A stretch of 64,000 bases of DNA from Burkholderiales bacterium (GCA_022841915.1 JALHQN010000024.1:1-64000), one strand, 5' to 3'. Positions 25,103 through 34,628 are shown, counted from the stretch's first letter. The notes: a model not told the origin generated them from the sequence alone. Numbers and translations are program-made.

Positions 25103-27471
25103 GCACGCAACCCGCAGTGCCCTTGTACGAGCGTCTGCCGGAGATCTATCGCACGCGCGATGCCGAGCAGACGCCGGCCCATCAACTGCGTGCCTACCTG
25201 GGCGCCGTCGAATCGGCGTTCAGTGCGATCCACGACAACGTCGGTCAGCTCTACGAGGATCTGTTCATCGAGACCTGCGACGACTGGGTGATCCCGTATC
25301 TCGCGGATCTGCTCGGCACGACCCATCTGCGCGGCGACCCGCGCACGCTGCGGGCCGATGTCGCGGATACGATCGCCTTGCGCCGACGCAAAGGCACGCT
25401 GGGAGCGATCGAGCGTCTCGCCGTCAATCTGACGGGTTGGGCTTGTCGCGGCGTCGAGTTGCGCCAGAATCTCGCCTGGTCGCAGCACCTCAATCATCAG
25501 CGGCCGGATGCCGGCGGCGCCCCGCCCTATGGCGATCCGGCGCGGACGCGTTTCCATGTCCCGCGCGGCGGCACGGCACCGATACGCGATCCCGCGTCGC
25601 TCGCCTTGCTGGGCACACCGGTCGACGAATTCGCATATACGGCCGATGTGAAGCCGGCACTCGGTAGTGCAAGGCATATCAATCTGCCCAATCTCGCCAT
25701 CTTCCTCTGGCGTCTTGCCGCCTATCGTCTGGCGCGCGTGCTGCCGCTCGCGAAGGGCGCGATCGATCGGGGTGTTCAACCCGTCGGCATCGCGCGCCAT
25801 GCGCTGCGCTTCGACTTGCATCCGCTCGACCTGCCGGTGCGATTGTTCAATACCAGTCGACCGGGCTTTCTGCGGCCCGGCATCTCGGGCGGGCGTGTGT
25901 CGCCCCTGACCGATGCCGATGCGGTGCCTGGCCCGATATTCGGTGCGCGTATCACCAGCGACATGCCGCAAGGTCATCCCGAGGCTTATGCCGCAGTCGA
26001 TTTCTACGACGCGAGCGCCACGCCTCCGAGCGGCTTCGAGCTCGGCGATGTCGGCCTGCATTTCTTCATGCCGCAGACGCTGTCGCCGCTGCTGATTCCG
26101 CCCGCCCCGCAGACGGCCTGGCGATGGCTCTATCGGGGCGACAATCTCTGTGCCTGGGAGACCGGTTTGCGACGTCCGCTGCGCAGCGGCGAGATCGTGA
26201 TCGATCCGGCGATCGGCCGCGTGTTGATCGGGCTCGACACCGAGGCTCAAGCTGCCGAGTTGATGTCCAGCGAAGGCGGTGTGTGGCACTCGCGCATGTT
26301 CGTGAGCTACACCTATGCGACGGCTGGGCCGGTCGGTGCGCATCCCGTTGTCCACACGTTCGCCGATTTGCCGCCGGAGACGGAGGTGCGTCGGGTCGGT
26401 GACATCGCAGGCGGCACCACGCTGCAGGCGGCCCTGAGCGGCTTGGAGGCTGCGACCGAGGCGGTGACGATCGAGATCCACGACAGTCTCGTGCATCGGG
26501 TCGACTTGTCGGCGGTGCCCGGCAGCAGTGTGGACGGCACGTCCTCGCTGCGTCTGGCGCGTTCGTTGACGATACGCGCGGCCGGCGAGCATCGCCCGAT
26601 CGTCCTGCTGGCGCACCCCTTGTCGTTCCGTCCGGTGGATGCGGCCGCGGCCACACCGTTCGATCCGCAGGTGCGACTCGAAGGCCTCTATCTGGCCCCC
26701 GACGCGGCGGCACCGTTTCCTCCGGGGTCGGCGTTGATCGATCGCGCGGCGGTCGCGCGCCTGGAGATCGTCGGCTGCACGCTCGCGCCTGGCGGGCATA
26801 GCCTGCGCGACGGCAGCCGAGCACCGATGCAGCCGGCATTGCGTCTGGCGAACGGCTACGGATTCGCCGACGCAAGCGACGTCGATGCGTTCGTGCCGAC
26901 GCCCGACATCGTCATCCAGCGCTCGATCAGCGGCACGCTCGCGGTCGACGAGCGCTATCGACTCGACATCGAAGACAGCATCGTCGATGGCGGCCTGGGC
27001 CTGCGGGATGCGCCCAACGGGGTGTTCGCGATTGCCGCAGCCACCGACCCCGCCGGTGCGTGGGGCGCGGCCTTGAACTTCGACGGACTGACCTGCTTCG
27101 GTCCCGTGCGGGTGGCGGCCACGGGCGGTTTCGGAGGGATCTTCACGCAGCGCTTCGAAGTGCTGGACAACCAGCACGGCTGCATCAAGTGGACGGCGTT
27201 CAGCGGCGATGCGGACCGTCTGCCGCCCAATCACTTCTGTGTGCATGCGACCGATGTGCGCATCGTGTTCACTGCCGAGCGCTTCAACGATCCGGGCTAC
27301 GCACAACTCTCGCGCGAGACCGATCGTCGCGTGAGGGAACTGGGACCCGACGACGATGCGATGGGCGCGTTCGGTTTTCTGCTCGAAGCGCACAAATGGA
27401 CCAACCTGCAGGTACGGCTGCGTGAATTCATGCCGGTAGGCGTGAGACCGCTGGTCGTGCCGGTGACCTGA
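25099..27471 (+). CDS. Tail protein I-like baseplate/fibre-attachment protein
   Basis: This 790-residue protein starts with a gpI-like domain (residues 1-130): 'VPLYERLPEIYRTRDAE', 'DDWVIPYLADLLGT' and 'TIALRRRKGTLGAIERLAVN'. In phages gpI joins the wedge to the fibres. The remaining 650 residues are mostly beta-rich with segments like 'GRVLIGLDTEAQAAEL' and could be a host-facing extension. The ATG at 25099 overlaps the upstream stop (ATGA); an ATG at 25093 in the same frame is an alternative. The next gene, a giant beta-helix protein, begins 13 bases after it and is its likely partner. Confidence 0.75.
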   Translation: MSTQPAVPLYERLPEIYRTRDAEQTPAHQLRAYLGAVESAFSAIHDNVGQLYEDLFIETCDDWVIPYLADLLGTTHLRGDPRTLRADVADTIALRRRKGTLGAIERLAVNLTGWACRGVELRQNLAWSQHLNHQRPDAGGAPPYGDPARTRFHVPRGGTAPIRDPASLALLGTPVDEFAYTADVKPALGSARHINLPNLAIFLWRLAAYRLARVLPLAKGAIDRGVQPVGIARHALRFDLHPLDLPVRLFNTSRPGFLRPGISGGRVSPLTDADAVPGPIFGARITSDMPQGHPEAYAAVDFYDASATPPSGFELGDVGLHFFMPQTLSPLLIPPAPQTAWRWLYRGDNLCAWETGLRRPLRSGEIVIDPAIGRVLIGLDTEAQAAELMSSEGGVWHSRMFVSYTYATAGPVGAHPVVHTFADLPPETEVRRVGDIAGGTTLQAALSGLEAATEAVTIEIHDSLVHRVDLSAVPGSSVDGTSSLRLARSLTIRAAGEHRPIVLLAHPLSFRPVDAAAATPFDPQVRLEGLYLAPDAAAPFPPGSALIDRAAVARLEIVGCTLAPGGHSLRDGSRAPMQPALRLANGYGFADASDVDAFVPTPDIVIQRSISGTLAVDERYRLDIEDSIVDGGLGLRDAPNGVFAIAAATDPAGAWGAALNFDGLTCFGPVRVAATGGFGGIFTQRFEVLDNQHGCIKWTAFSGDADRLPPNHFCVHATDVRIVFTAERFNDPGYAQLSRETDRRVRELGPDDDAMGAFGFLLEAHKWTNLQVRLREFMPVGVRPLVVPVT

Positions 27472-27484
27472 CGAAGGACGAGCC

Positions 27485-30400
27485 ATGCAAGGCGATTTTT
27501 CCGTACTCCACTTCGATCCGAACGAGCACGAGCGCCCGGCGGCAGCGCCCGAGCAAGGCGTGTTGCGCAACCTCAACGGCGTGCTGCACCAGCAGGGTCG
27601 GGTCACGACCGATGCGGACTTCACCGAGTCGCAGCTGCTCGATCTCGCGTGGAGCGGTCAAGCCGGACGCGACATCATCGGCGCGGGCGTGTGCGCGGTT
27701 CCCGCCACCGAGCCCGAAGGCTTTCGGGTCGAATCGGCGCTGGTCGACGGCGATGCGGTCCGCGTCATGCTGCGTCCTGGCCGTGCCTGGGCCGACGGCA
27801 TACTCACGCGCCTGGCCGGTCTCGCTCCCGACGCGCAAGCACCGGTGGAACGCAGCGCCGCCTACTACGGCGCACCGCTGGCTAGCCCCACGCCGACCCC
27901 CGACAGCATCGGCGACAGCGTGCGTGACGCCGTCATTCTCGAAGTGTCCGAGGAGGCGTTGCACGCTTATCAGTATCCGCAGCGCCTGATCGAGCCTGCG
28001 CTTGGCGGCGTCGACACCACCGAGCGTTCGTACGTGAACTTCAGCGTGAGGCTGCTGCGCCTGGCCGACGGCGAGGACTGCAACAACATTCGCGACCGGC
28101 TGCGCGACGATCCCGCGGCCAAGGGGCATCTGAGCGTGTCGCTCGCGCCTGTGGAGGAGATGGAGGTCGAGTGTCCGGTGGTCGGCGGTGGCGGCTATAC
28201 CGGCTTCGAGCATCACCTCTATCGGATCGAGATCGCGGCCACGACACCCGGATCGCCGGCTCGCTTCAAGTGGAGCCAATGGAACGGCGGCTTGGTCGGG
28301 CGCGGTCGCTTCGACCAGACGACCGACCCGGACCGGGTGATCATCGACGCTGGTCGAGCGCCGATCGTCACCTCGGGTCTGACGCAGTTCTATCTCGAAG
28401 CGCTGCAGTACGATGCGCTCGTCGGTACCTGGCGCGTGGTGTACGGCTCGATCGCCACGCTCAATACCGACCACGATCTCGAACTCGCTTCGCCGCCGAC
28501 CTTCGGAACCTTGCCGTCGACGACCGAACCGGTGTTCTTCCGGTTGTGGAACGGCATCGCGGATATCAGTGCGTATACCAACGCTGCGGAGCCGGTCGAG
28601 CTGCGCGACGGCATCCGCTTGGCATTCGACGCACCCGCAGCGGGCAACTATCGGGCCGGCGACTACTGGACCTTCACTGTGCGTGCCGGCGAGATCACCA
28701 ATGCGCAGGTGCTGATCGACAATGCGCCGCCGACAGGCATCGTGTACCACCGGGTACCGTTGGCGGAGATCAACTGGACCGCGCGCCGCAATACCCAGGT
28801 ATCGGGCACGATCGAGGACTGCCGGCGTCGCTTCCGGCCCTTGTCGAACCAGAAGATCTGCTGCACCTATCTCATCGGCGACGGCGTATCGAGCTTCGGC
28901 GATTTCAATTCGCTGGAAGAGGCCGCAGCCCATCTGCCCGCGGCCGGCGGCGAGCTGTGCCTGCTGCCCGGACTGCATCGCACCAACCTCACGCTCGAAG
29001 GCCGGCGCAACGTGACGATACACGGCTGCGAGCGTCGCTCGTTCGTCTTGCCGCGCACGCAGACGCGTGCGCAGCCGCTGCTGCGCTTCATCGACTGCGA
29101 CGGGATACGCGTGCACGGACTCGATCTGGTCACCTACGACGGAATGGCCGTACACGTCGTCGGCCGCACCGAGCGCAGCTGCCGCGACATCCGTATCCAC
29201 GACAATCGCATGATCTCGCGCACCAACACGATTCGCGTCGACAATGCGGTCGAGGTCGAGATTGCGAACAACCGCCTGCACCTGCTCGATACCGTCGACG
29301 GGCGCGCCACCATTTCCCTGCACGCCGACGACACGCTGATCGAACGCAATACGCTGGTGTTGGTGCCCTTCGTCGATACGACACCGGACGAGCCGGAGGT
29401 GCCCGACGACGATCCCAATCGCGATCCCGCCGATCCGTGCGCGCGCCCCCAGATCCTCTATCAATACCCGTTGCTGATTCTTGGCTACGCGCACCAGGTG
29501 TGGTCGCTGCTGCTGACGCTGATCGTGCCCCGGCAACCGTATCGTGCCATCGGCGGCATCCATGTGCGGGCCGGCTCCGAGCGCGTGCGTGCGCTGGAGA
29601 ACACGATCGTGGGCGGGGCGGGCAACGGCATCGTGCTGGGCGGCGATCTGGATCCGGCCGGTGAGGTGGAGGTGGCTGCGCAGCCACCCGGTGTCGCGCC
29701 GCCCTTGACCCACGTGCCCGACCGTTTGACGGCTCCAGTGCAGCCGCAATCCGAGATCCGTCCCGCGGTGAACGTCACGGCCGACGGCCACTTCCTCGCG
29801 CTGGTGCAGGACGAGCGGGGCAGGCCCATCGAGGACGTCGATGTCTACCTCGAGGGAGAGAGCCTCGTCAGCGATCGCAGCGATGCTCAAGGCATGGCGA
29901 GCGTCAAGGCGCCGGCCGGCTCGTACAGTTTGGACGTTTCCGCTTCTTATCGCGTTCTGCGGATCGCCGAATCGCGAGATCAAGACGTACTGGTCAACGT
30001 GATTACCGTGGCGCCGCGAGCGAACGCGACCACGCGCGGCCAGGGCTTCCTGCACGAGATCACGCTGGCGCGCAACGATATCTCCATGATGGGCTTGTCC
30101 GGTATCGGCTTCGCCCTGCGCAGCGGCGCGAGCCTGCGCACGCCTGCCGTGGCGATTCCCAACAACAATCCACGGGCTGCGCTACTCGCCTACATCGATG
30201 CCGCGGTGCTCAACTTGGGGCTCGTCCCCCTGCTGCGCGCAACGCATCCGGTGCGCGATCTGGTGATCCGCGAAAACCGGCTGCATCACAATCTGCGCAA
30301 TCCTTTGACCGAAGAGATGCGCACGCAGGCTCAGGTGATCGGGCGCGGCGGCATATCGCTCGGCGTGGCGGAGTCGCTCGTGATCTCCGGCAACCATATC

Positions 30401-32449
30401 TACGAGAATGGCATCAGCGCCGTGGAGCCGGTCTGCGGCGTGTTCTGCGGCTATGTGAACGACGCCGAAATCGGCGACAACGTTCTGGCGGCCAACGGCC
30501 CGATCACGGTCGATTACGAGGAGCGGCGGCAAGCCGGCATACGCGGGGGAATCTACATTCGATTTGCAGCCGCGCTCACCAGCCAGTTTTCCGGGTCCAG
30601 CGGGCGCAAGCCGGCAGCGCGCGTGCATGACAATCGGGTGGATCAGCCGGCTGGTCGTGCGCTGACATTGTTCGCCTTCGGGCCGGTGTCGGTGGCGAAC
30701 AATCACTTCAACGCGGAGTACAGCGGCAGGTTCGGCTTGCTGGATGCGATGTTCGGGGCAGTGCTGCTGATCAACCTGGGCGGCATCCATCGTTTGATCG
30801 CGCGTCTGTTAGGCGGGTTCGTCGACGCCTCCGATCTGAGCATCGCCCGGGGCGACAACGCGGCAGCGGCCAACGACACGCCGTCGAACTTTGCTTCCGT
30901 GGGCCTCACCACCAATCCCTTGCTCGACGGACGCGTAGGTTTCGCCGAGCAGGCGGAGGCCGCCTTGCCCGGCGGCGAGACCATTTTCGACGACAACTAT
31001 GTTCGGCTCGGCCAGGTCAACCGCTCCCTCATCTCCCAGCTCATGCTTTGCCTCGACGACCTCGGGTATGCCTCCAACACCTCGGCAGTGTTTCGTGGCA
31101 GTCCGTTCTTCGCCAATACGGTCCTGCTGGGCGATGTGGTCCGGGCGACGTCCTCGCGCTTCCGTGAAGAGGCCCGACCCACCTTGTCGCTCTGGTCGCA
31201 GGCATTGCAGATCAACACCACCGCGCACAATCAGGCAGATCACTGCATCGTGGCGCGCCAGCCGTCATCCACCGCGTTGCCGCCTCTCGTCAACGGGCCG
31301 AACCAGGTGCTCGACTTTCAGCTATGCGGTCGGTTGTTCGAGTCGCAAGCCAGCATCGGCCAGTTCTTCATCGCGGTGCTCGCAGCGAATGCGTCCGAGC
31401 TGGGCGGCACGCTGGCGCAGGATTCATTCGCGGCTGGCGAGGTGTCCGCCCTCGCGAGGACGACCACCGCAAAGTCGATGCTCATGATCAACGAGACCCA
31501 GGTCGCCACCCACCGTGCCTATTCTCAGGAAGCGCATCGGCTGTCGACCAAGCTGGGCGTCGAGCATCCCAAGGCGCAGGCCGTGCGGGCTCAGGCCGAC
31601 GCAGGGGCGCGAACGACGCGGATCCTGAACGTTGCCGCCGAGGTGGCGCGCATCGATGTGCCCTCGTCGCGCGAGGGCGGGGCGAGCGTCAGTGGCCGAT
31701 TCGTCAATGCGCGCGGCCAGGGTTTGGGCGGGTACACCGTCGAGGTCGTGCGTGCCAACGGCAGTCGGGTGGATGTGGTCGGGACGACCGATGCCAACGG
31801 CCTCTTCGCCGCCCGCTACGATGCGGAGCGGTCCAAGGCCTTGCAGAAAGAGGGTGAGCTTCATTACCGCGTGCTCGACGCGCAGGGCAAAGAGGTGCTG
31901 CGCGACAAGAGTGCTTTGAAGATCGAGCCGGGCGCCAGTCTGCAGACGACACTGAGCGTGCCTGTGCGCATCGTGCCCAAGTCGGTAGCGACCGAAGGCA
32001 CCGTGATCTATGACAGGCGCGCAGAGGACGCCAAACCGAGCCCGGATACGAATTCCACGCCCCGGCCGGCACCGGGGCCTGTGCCTACGCCCAAGCCGGA
32101 GCCTGCACCCGCGCCGGAGCCTCGCCCCACACCCACACCCACACCCACGCCGGAGCCGACGCCGGAGCCCCGTCCCTCGCCCAACGTGCGCACGCCCCTG
32201 GAAAAGCTCGAAATGGACGCTGCCCTGCGCAAGCGCCTGCTCGAGGCCGACATCCGCGACGTCGAAGCCATACTCGAGGCGGAGGCTGCCGTGTTGACGA
32301 AAATCGTCGGGGATCGTGCCGAGGCCAGCAAACTGGCGGAGGCGGCGAAAAATCTGTTGCGGCCGTCGTCGCCCGGGCCGACCCCGGTCGTCAGTTCCCC
32401 CACTCGGCGAGCGCGACCCGCGAAGACGCCGCCGAAGAAGGACAAGTAG
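27485..32449 (+). CDS. Giant DUF6519/beta-helix protein of the eCIS (candidate fibre or surface-binding protein)
   Basis: This is the last and largest gene of the operon (1654 residues). The N-terminus 'MQGDFSVLHFDPNEHERPAA' and 'VLHQQGRVTTDADFTE' fits DUF6519, a domain typical of phage-tail-like clusters. Residues about 470-720 and 855-1260 look like right-handed parallel beta-helix, with repeated 'IRIHDNRM', 'VEIANNRL', 'LVISGNHIYENG' rungs. Two beta-sandwich (carboxypeptidase-regulatory-like) modules lie near 762-843 and 1400-1497. Two hydrophobic stretches (about 655-685 and 1083-1110) interrupt the helices. A Pro/Thr/Glu linker (1517-1568) leads to a helix-hairpin-helix-like end, 'LLEADIRDVEAILEAEAAVL' (about 1583-1602), and a Lys-rich tail. 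No signal peptide. Fibre or receptor-binding role is inferred from position and fold; large cargo is an alternative. Confidence 0.75.
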   Translation: MQGDFSVLHFDPNEHERPAAAPEQGVLRNLNGVLHQQGRVTTDADFTESQLLDLAWSGQAGRDIIGAGVCAVPATEPEGFRVESALVDGDAVRVMLRPGRAWADGILTRLAGLAPDAQAPVERSAAYYGAPLASPTPTPDSIGDSVRDAVILEVSEEALHAYQYPQRLIEPALGGVDTTERSYVNFSVRLLRLADGEDCNNIRDRLRDDPAAKGHLSVSLAPVEEMEVECPVVGGGGYTGFEHHLYRIEIAATTPGSPARFKWSQWNGGLVGRGRFDQTTDPDRVIIDAGRAPIVTSGLTQFYLEALQYDALVGTWRVVYGSIATLNTDHDLELASPPTFGTLPSTTEPVFFRLWNGIADISAYTNAAEPVELRDGIRLAFDAPAAGNYRAGDYWTFTVRAGEITNAQVLIDNAPPTGIVYHRVPLAEINWTARRNTQVSGTIEDCRRRFRPLSNQKICCTYLIGDGVSSFGDFNSLEEAAAHLPAAGGELCLLPGLHRTNLTLEGRRNVTIHGCERRSFVLPRTQTRAQPLLRFIDCDGIRVHGLDLVTYDGMAVHVVGRTERSCRDIRIHDNRMISRTNTIRVDNAVEVEIANNRLHLLDTVDGRATISLHADDTLIERNTLVLVPFVDTTPDEPEVPDDDPNRDPADPCARPQILYQYPLLILGYAHQVWSLLLTLIVPRQPYRAIGGIHVRAGSERVRALENTIVGGAGNGIVLGGDLDPAGEVEVAAQPPGVAPPLTHVPDRLTAPVQPQSEIRPAVNVTADGHFLALVQDERGRPIEDVDVYLEGESLVSDRSDAQGMASVKAPAGSYSLDVSASYRVLRIAESRDQDVLVNVITVAPRANATTRGQGFLHEITLARNDISMMGLSGIGFALRSGASLRTPAVAIPNNNPRAALLAYIDAAVLNLGLVPLLRATHPVRDLVIRENRLHHNLRNPLTEEMRTQAQVIGRGGISLGVAESLVISGNHIYENGISAVEPVCGVFCGYVNDAEIGDNVLAANGPITVDYEERRQAGIRGGIYIRFAAALTSQFSGSSGRKPAARVHDNRVDQPAGRALTLFAFGPVSVANNHFNAEYSGRFGLLDAMFGAVLLINLGGIHRLIARLLGGFVDASDLSIARGDNAAAANDTPSNFASVGLTTNPLLDGRVGFAEQAEAALPGGETIFDDNYVRLGQVNRSLISQLMLCLDDLGYASNTSAVFRGSPFFANTVLLGDVVRATSSRFREEARPTLSLWSQALQINTTAHNQADHCIVARQPSSTALPPLVNGPNQVLDFQLCGRLFESQASIGQFFIAVLAANASELGGTLAQDSFAAGEVSALARTTTAKSMLMINETQVATHRAYSQEAHRLSTKLGVEHPKAQAVRAQADAGARTTRILNVAAEVARIDVPSSREGGASVSGRFVNARGQGLGGYTVEVVRANGSRVDVVGTTDANGLFAARYDAERSKALQKEGELHYRVLDAQGKEVLRDKSALKIEPGASLQTTLSVPVRIVPKSVATEGTVIYDRRAEDAKPSPDTNSTPRPAPGPVPTPKPEPAPAPEPRPTPTPTPTPEPTPEPRPSPNVRTPLEKLEMDAALRKRLLEADIRDVEAILEAEAAVLTKIVGDRAEASKLAEAAKNLLRPSSPGPTPVVSSPTRRARPAKTPPKKDK
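32126..32149 (+). repeat. Hexanucleotide tandem repeat in the giant eCIS gene
   Basis: Four consecutive CCCACA-type units (the last ends in G) encode a Pro-Thr run within the linker before the C-terminal helical domain. Copy-number change would alter linker length by two residues per unit without shifting the frame. Confidence 0.6.
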
Positions 32450-32489
32450 CCGGGGACGCGCTCGATGCATGAACGCGTCGCCGCCGGCT
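32448..32489. terminator. Interrupted inverted repeat between eCIS operon and dps
   Basis: AGCCGG (32448-32453) and GACGCG (32455-32460) pair with CGCGTC (32474-32479) and CCGGCT (32484-32489). The hairpin lies between convergent genes and could act as a bidirectional terminator, but has no T-run. Confidence 0.4.
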
Positions 32490-32499
32490 CCGAGTCAGC

Positions 32500-32994
32500 T
32501 TACTCCTCGAGCAGGCTGCGCAGCATCCAGGCGGTCTTCTCGTGTACTTCGAGTCGCTGGGTCAGCAAATCCGCGGTTGGCTGATCGTTGGCCGCCTCGA
32601 CCAAAGGAAACAGCTTGCGTGCCGTGCGTGCCGTGGCTTCCTGGGCTTCGACGAGCAGTTGGATCATCTGGGTGGCTTTGGGCACGCCTTGCACTTCCTT
32701 GATGCTGGCGAGCTTCACGAACTCCTCGTAGGTTCCCGGTGCGGGATGGCCCAGCGCGCGAATCCGCTCGGCGATCAGATCGAGCGCATTCCATTGCTCC
32801 GTGTACTGCGCCATGAACATCAAGTGCAGGGTGTTGAACATCGGCCCGGTGACGTTCCAGTGGAAGTTGTGCGTCATCAGATAGAGGGTGTAGCTGTCGG
32901 CCAGCAGAGTGGACAGGCCATGCGCGATCTTCTTGCGCTCATCGTCGCTGATGCCGATGTCAATCGCCGATTTCTTGCTCTTCTTCACTTTCAT
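32500..32994 (-). CDS. dps: Dps-family DNA-protection ferritin-like protein
   Basis: Dps dodecamers oxidise and store iron using hydrogen peroxide and coat DNA during starvation or oxidative stress. The 164-residue protein has the ferroxidase signature 'HNFHWNVTGPMFNTLHLMF' (about residues 42-60) and 'LIAERIRALGHPAPGTYEEF' after it, which provide the inter-subunit His/Asp/Glu ligands. The N-terminal tail is Lys-rich ('MKVKKSKKSAI'), as in DNA-binding Dps. AAGGAG precedes the ATG. It converges with the eCIS operon and is transcribed on its own. Confidence 0.95.
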   Translation of the reverse strand: MKVKKSKKSAIDIGISDDERKKIAHGLSTLLADSYTLYLMTHNFHWNVTGPMFNTLHLMFMAQYTEQWNALDLIAERIRALGHPAPGTYEEFVKLASIKEVQGVPKATQMIQLLVEAQEATARTARKLFPLVEAANDQPTADLLTQRLEVHEKTAWMLRSLLEE

Positions 32995-33463
32995 GCGGTC
33001 TCCTTGTCGTCGTGTGTATTCGCGGGAAGCAGGTTGGACGACGAAACACCCGCTTGGTTCGACCTATGTTACATCGGCTCCCAGCGATTGCTCTCGCGCA
33101 ATCTCGATCGGCGCGAGCCGCTCTACCGGTCGGGAGATGACGCCGCAAATGCCTCGTCGCACGATGTTCTCGAGTCACGTCCGCCCGTCGCGCGGATCGA
33201 ATGGTTCGGGGATGTCGTCGTCAGCGCCCAGCCGGGGCCGATCACGTGCTCGGTGCCGTTACCGGGAGCGGTCACGACGATGATGGCGATGTCTTACCCC
33301 TCGCGCAGACACCGGGCCGGTTCAAGGCCGTCCTCACTGCCCATTGGAACGTCGATAACGGCGACATCCCATACGCGGTGGCGAGGTTCCATGGATTGAG
33401 ACGAGCCTGCACCCTCCACCGCTGGGTCATGCTCGTCCACGAAATGGATAGTTCGCCGAGCGT
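32995..33463. other. Non-coding stretch upstream of dps
   Basis: I see no supported gene here. It should contain the dps promoter, but I could not identify a convincing -35/-10 pair or an OxyR-type site. It runs into an MFS transporter remnant. Confidence 0.4.
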
Positions 33464-33600
33464 CTGGCCGGATGGCCTCGTGGACGAGCAATACGGCAGC
33501 TTCGATGCCATCTGGCTGCTCGATATCGCGTTGGCGGCGCTCGCGGTGGCGCTGAACCTCGCGATCCGCGAGCGCGCCGCTCGCTACGAGCGTTACACCG
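33464..33600 (+). pseudogene. C-terminal remnant of an MFS transporter
   Basis: The plus-strand translation contains 'YGSFDAIWLLDIALAALAVA' followed by 'LNLAIRERAARYE'. This is the usual end of an MFS permease: the last membrane helix and a short basic tail. The sequence before it is not recognisable as a transporter, and no start or ribosome-binding site is present. It overlaps the end of the convergent SDR gene. I read it as the decayed tail of a lost transporter gene; a chance hydrophobic stretch is possible. Confidence 0.5.
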
Positions 33601-34510
33601 GATCCCAGGAAAACACGTCCTGCGAGCGGTCCAGCGGATAGAAGTGGGATTTCAACGCCGGCATGGCGTGGTCGGCAATCCGCTCCGCTGTCCAGCCATC
33701 GGATCGCTGCACCGAGCGCAGCGGCCGGTTCTGACTGAAGAGGAAGATCTCGTTGGCGCGTACGCCGAAAATCTGCCCGCTGACATCCTTGGCCGCGTCG
33801 CTCACCAGGTACACGGCCATCGGCGCGATCTTGGAGGTCTGCATGGACTTGAGCTTCTCGACCCGCTCCTTCTGGTCCGGGGTGTCGGTCGGGATCGAGC
33901 CGATCATGCGGCTCCAGGCGAAGGGCGCGATGCAGTTGGAGCGCACGTTGTAGCGGGCCATGTCGAGCGCGATCGACTTCGAAAGGCCGGCGATGCCGAG
34001 CTTGGCCGCGGAATAATTGGCCTGACCGAAGTTGCCGACGAGCCCGGAGGTGGAGGTCATGTTCACGTAGGCACCGGAATGCTGGCCGCGGAAATGCGGC
34101 GCGGCGGCACGGGCGACGTAGAACGAGCCGTTCAGGTGCACATCGATGACCGCGCGCCACTCTTCGATGCTCATGTTGAAGAAGAAGCGGTCGCGCAGAA
34201 TGCCGGCGTTGTTGACCACGCCATCGATACGACCGAAGCTGTCGAGTGCGCACTGCACGATGCGTTGGGCCGCATCCCAGTCCGCGACGCTGTCGGTGCT
34301 TGCAACCGCTTCGCCGCCTGCGGCCACAATCTCTTGCACCACTTTCTGCGCCGGACCGGCGTCCAGGCCTTCGCCGCTCACCGAGGCGCCGATGTCGTTG
34401 ACCACGACCCGCGCGCCGTTTGCTGCCATCGCCAGCGCGAAATCGCGTCCGATGCCGCCGCCCGCACCCGTGACGACGACGACCTTGCCCTCCAGCATGC
34501 TTCCCGCCAT
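33593..34510 (-). CDS. SDR family oxidoreductase (hydroxyacyl-CoA dehydrogenase type)
   Basis: This 305-residue cytosolic short-chain dehydrogenase uses NAD(P). The cofactor loop is 'VVVTGAGGGIGRDFALAMA' near residue 10, then 'NDIGASVSGEG', 'NNAGILRDRFFFNMS' near 106, the catalytic Ser region 'VNMTSTSGLVGNFGQANY' near 150, and YSAAK with the Tyr and Lys of the active site. The 'ND.G....G.G' insert resembles the SDR domain of peroxisomal-type multifunctional enzyme 2 (3-hydroxyacyl-CoA dehydrogenase), so a beta-oxidation-like role is likely. GAGGAGAGGA lies just before the ATG. It is divergent from the dienelactone hydrolase. Confidence 0.88.
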   Translation of the reverse strand: MAGSMLEGKVVVVTGAGGGIGRDFALAMAANGARVVVNDIGASVSGEGLDAGPAQKVVQEIVAAGGEAVASTDSVADWDAAQRIVQCALDSFGRIDGVVNNAGILRDRFFFNMSIEEWRAVIDVHLNGSFYVARAAAPHFRGQHSGAYVNMTSTSGLVGNFGQANYSAAKLGIAGLSKSIALDMARYNVRSNCIAPFAWSRMIGSIPTDTPDQKERVEKLKSMQTSKIAPMAVYLVSDAAKDVSGQIFGVRANEIFLFSQNRPLRSVQRSDGWTAERIADHAMPALKSHFYPLDRSQDVFSWDPV

Positions 34511-34628
34511 GTTCCTCTCCTCGTGGATCGTTTCGGGCGCTATGCTAGCACCCCGCCAACGATCGCTCGACCGCCTCGATCATCGATCCGGCTGCGATCG
34601 CAAGCTAACCGTTCCGAAGGAGCATCCG

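Noticed and set aside
24811-30055. Further long minus-strand frames opposite the gpI-like and giant beta-helix genes
   Set aside because: Same codon-bias artefact; no motifs, no start signals, and complete overlap with supported genes.
8507-32449. Interpretation as a prophage
   Set aside because: No capsid, portal, terminase, integrase, replication or lysis genes are present, and an AAA+ ATPase with DUF4255, typical of eCIS, is.
8507-32449. Interpretation as a type VI secretion system
   Set aside because: No TssJ, TssL or TssM membrane complex genes and no ClpV; the ATPase is of the Afp15 type.
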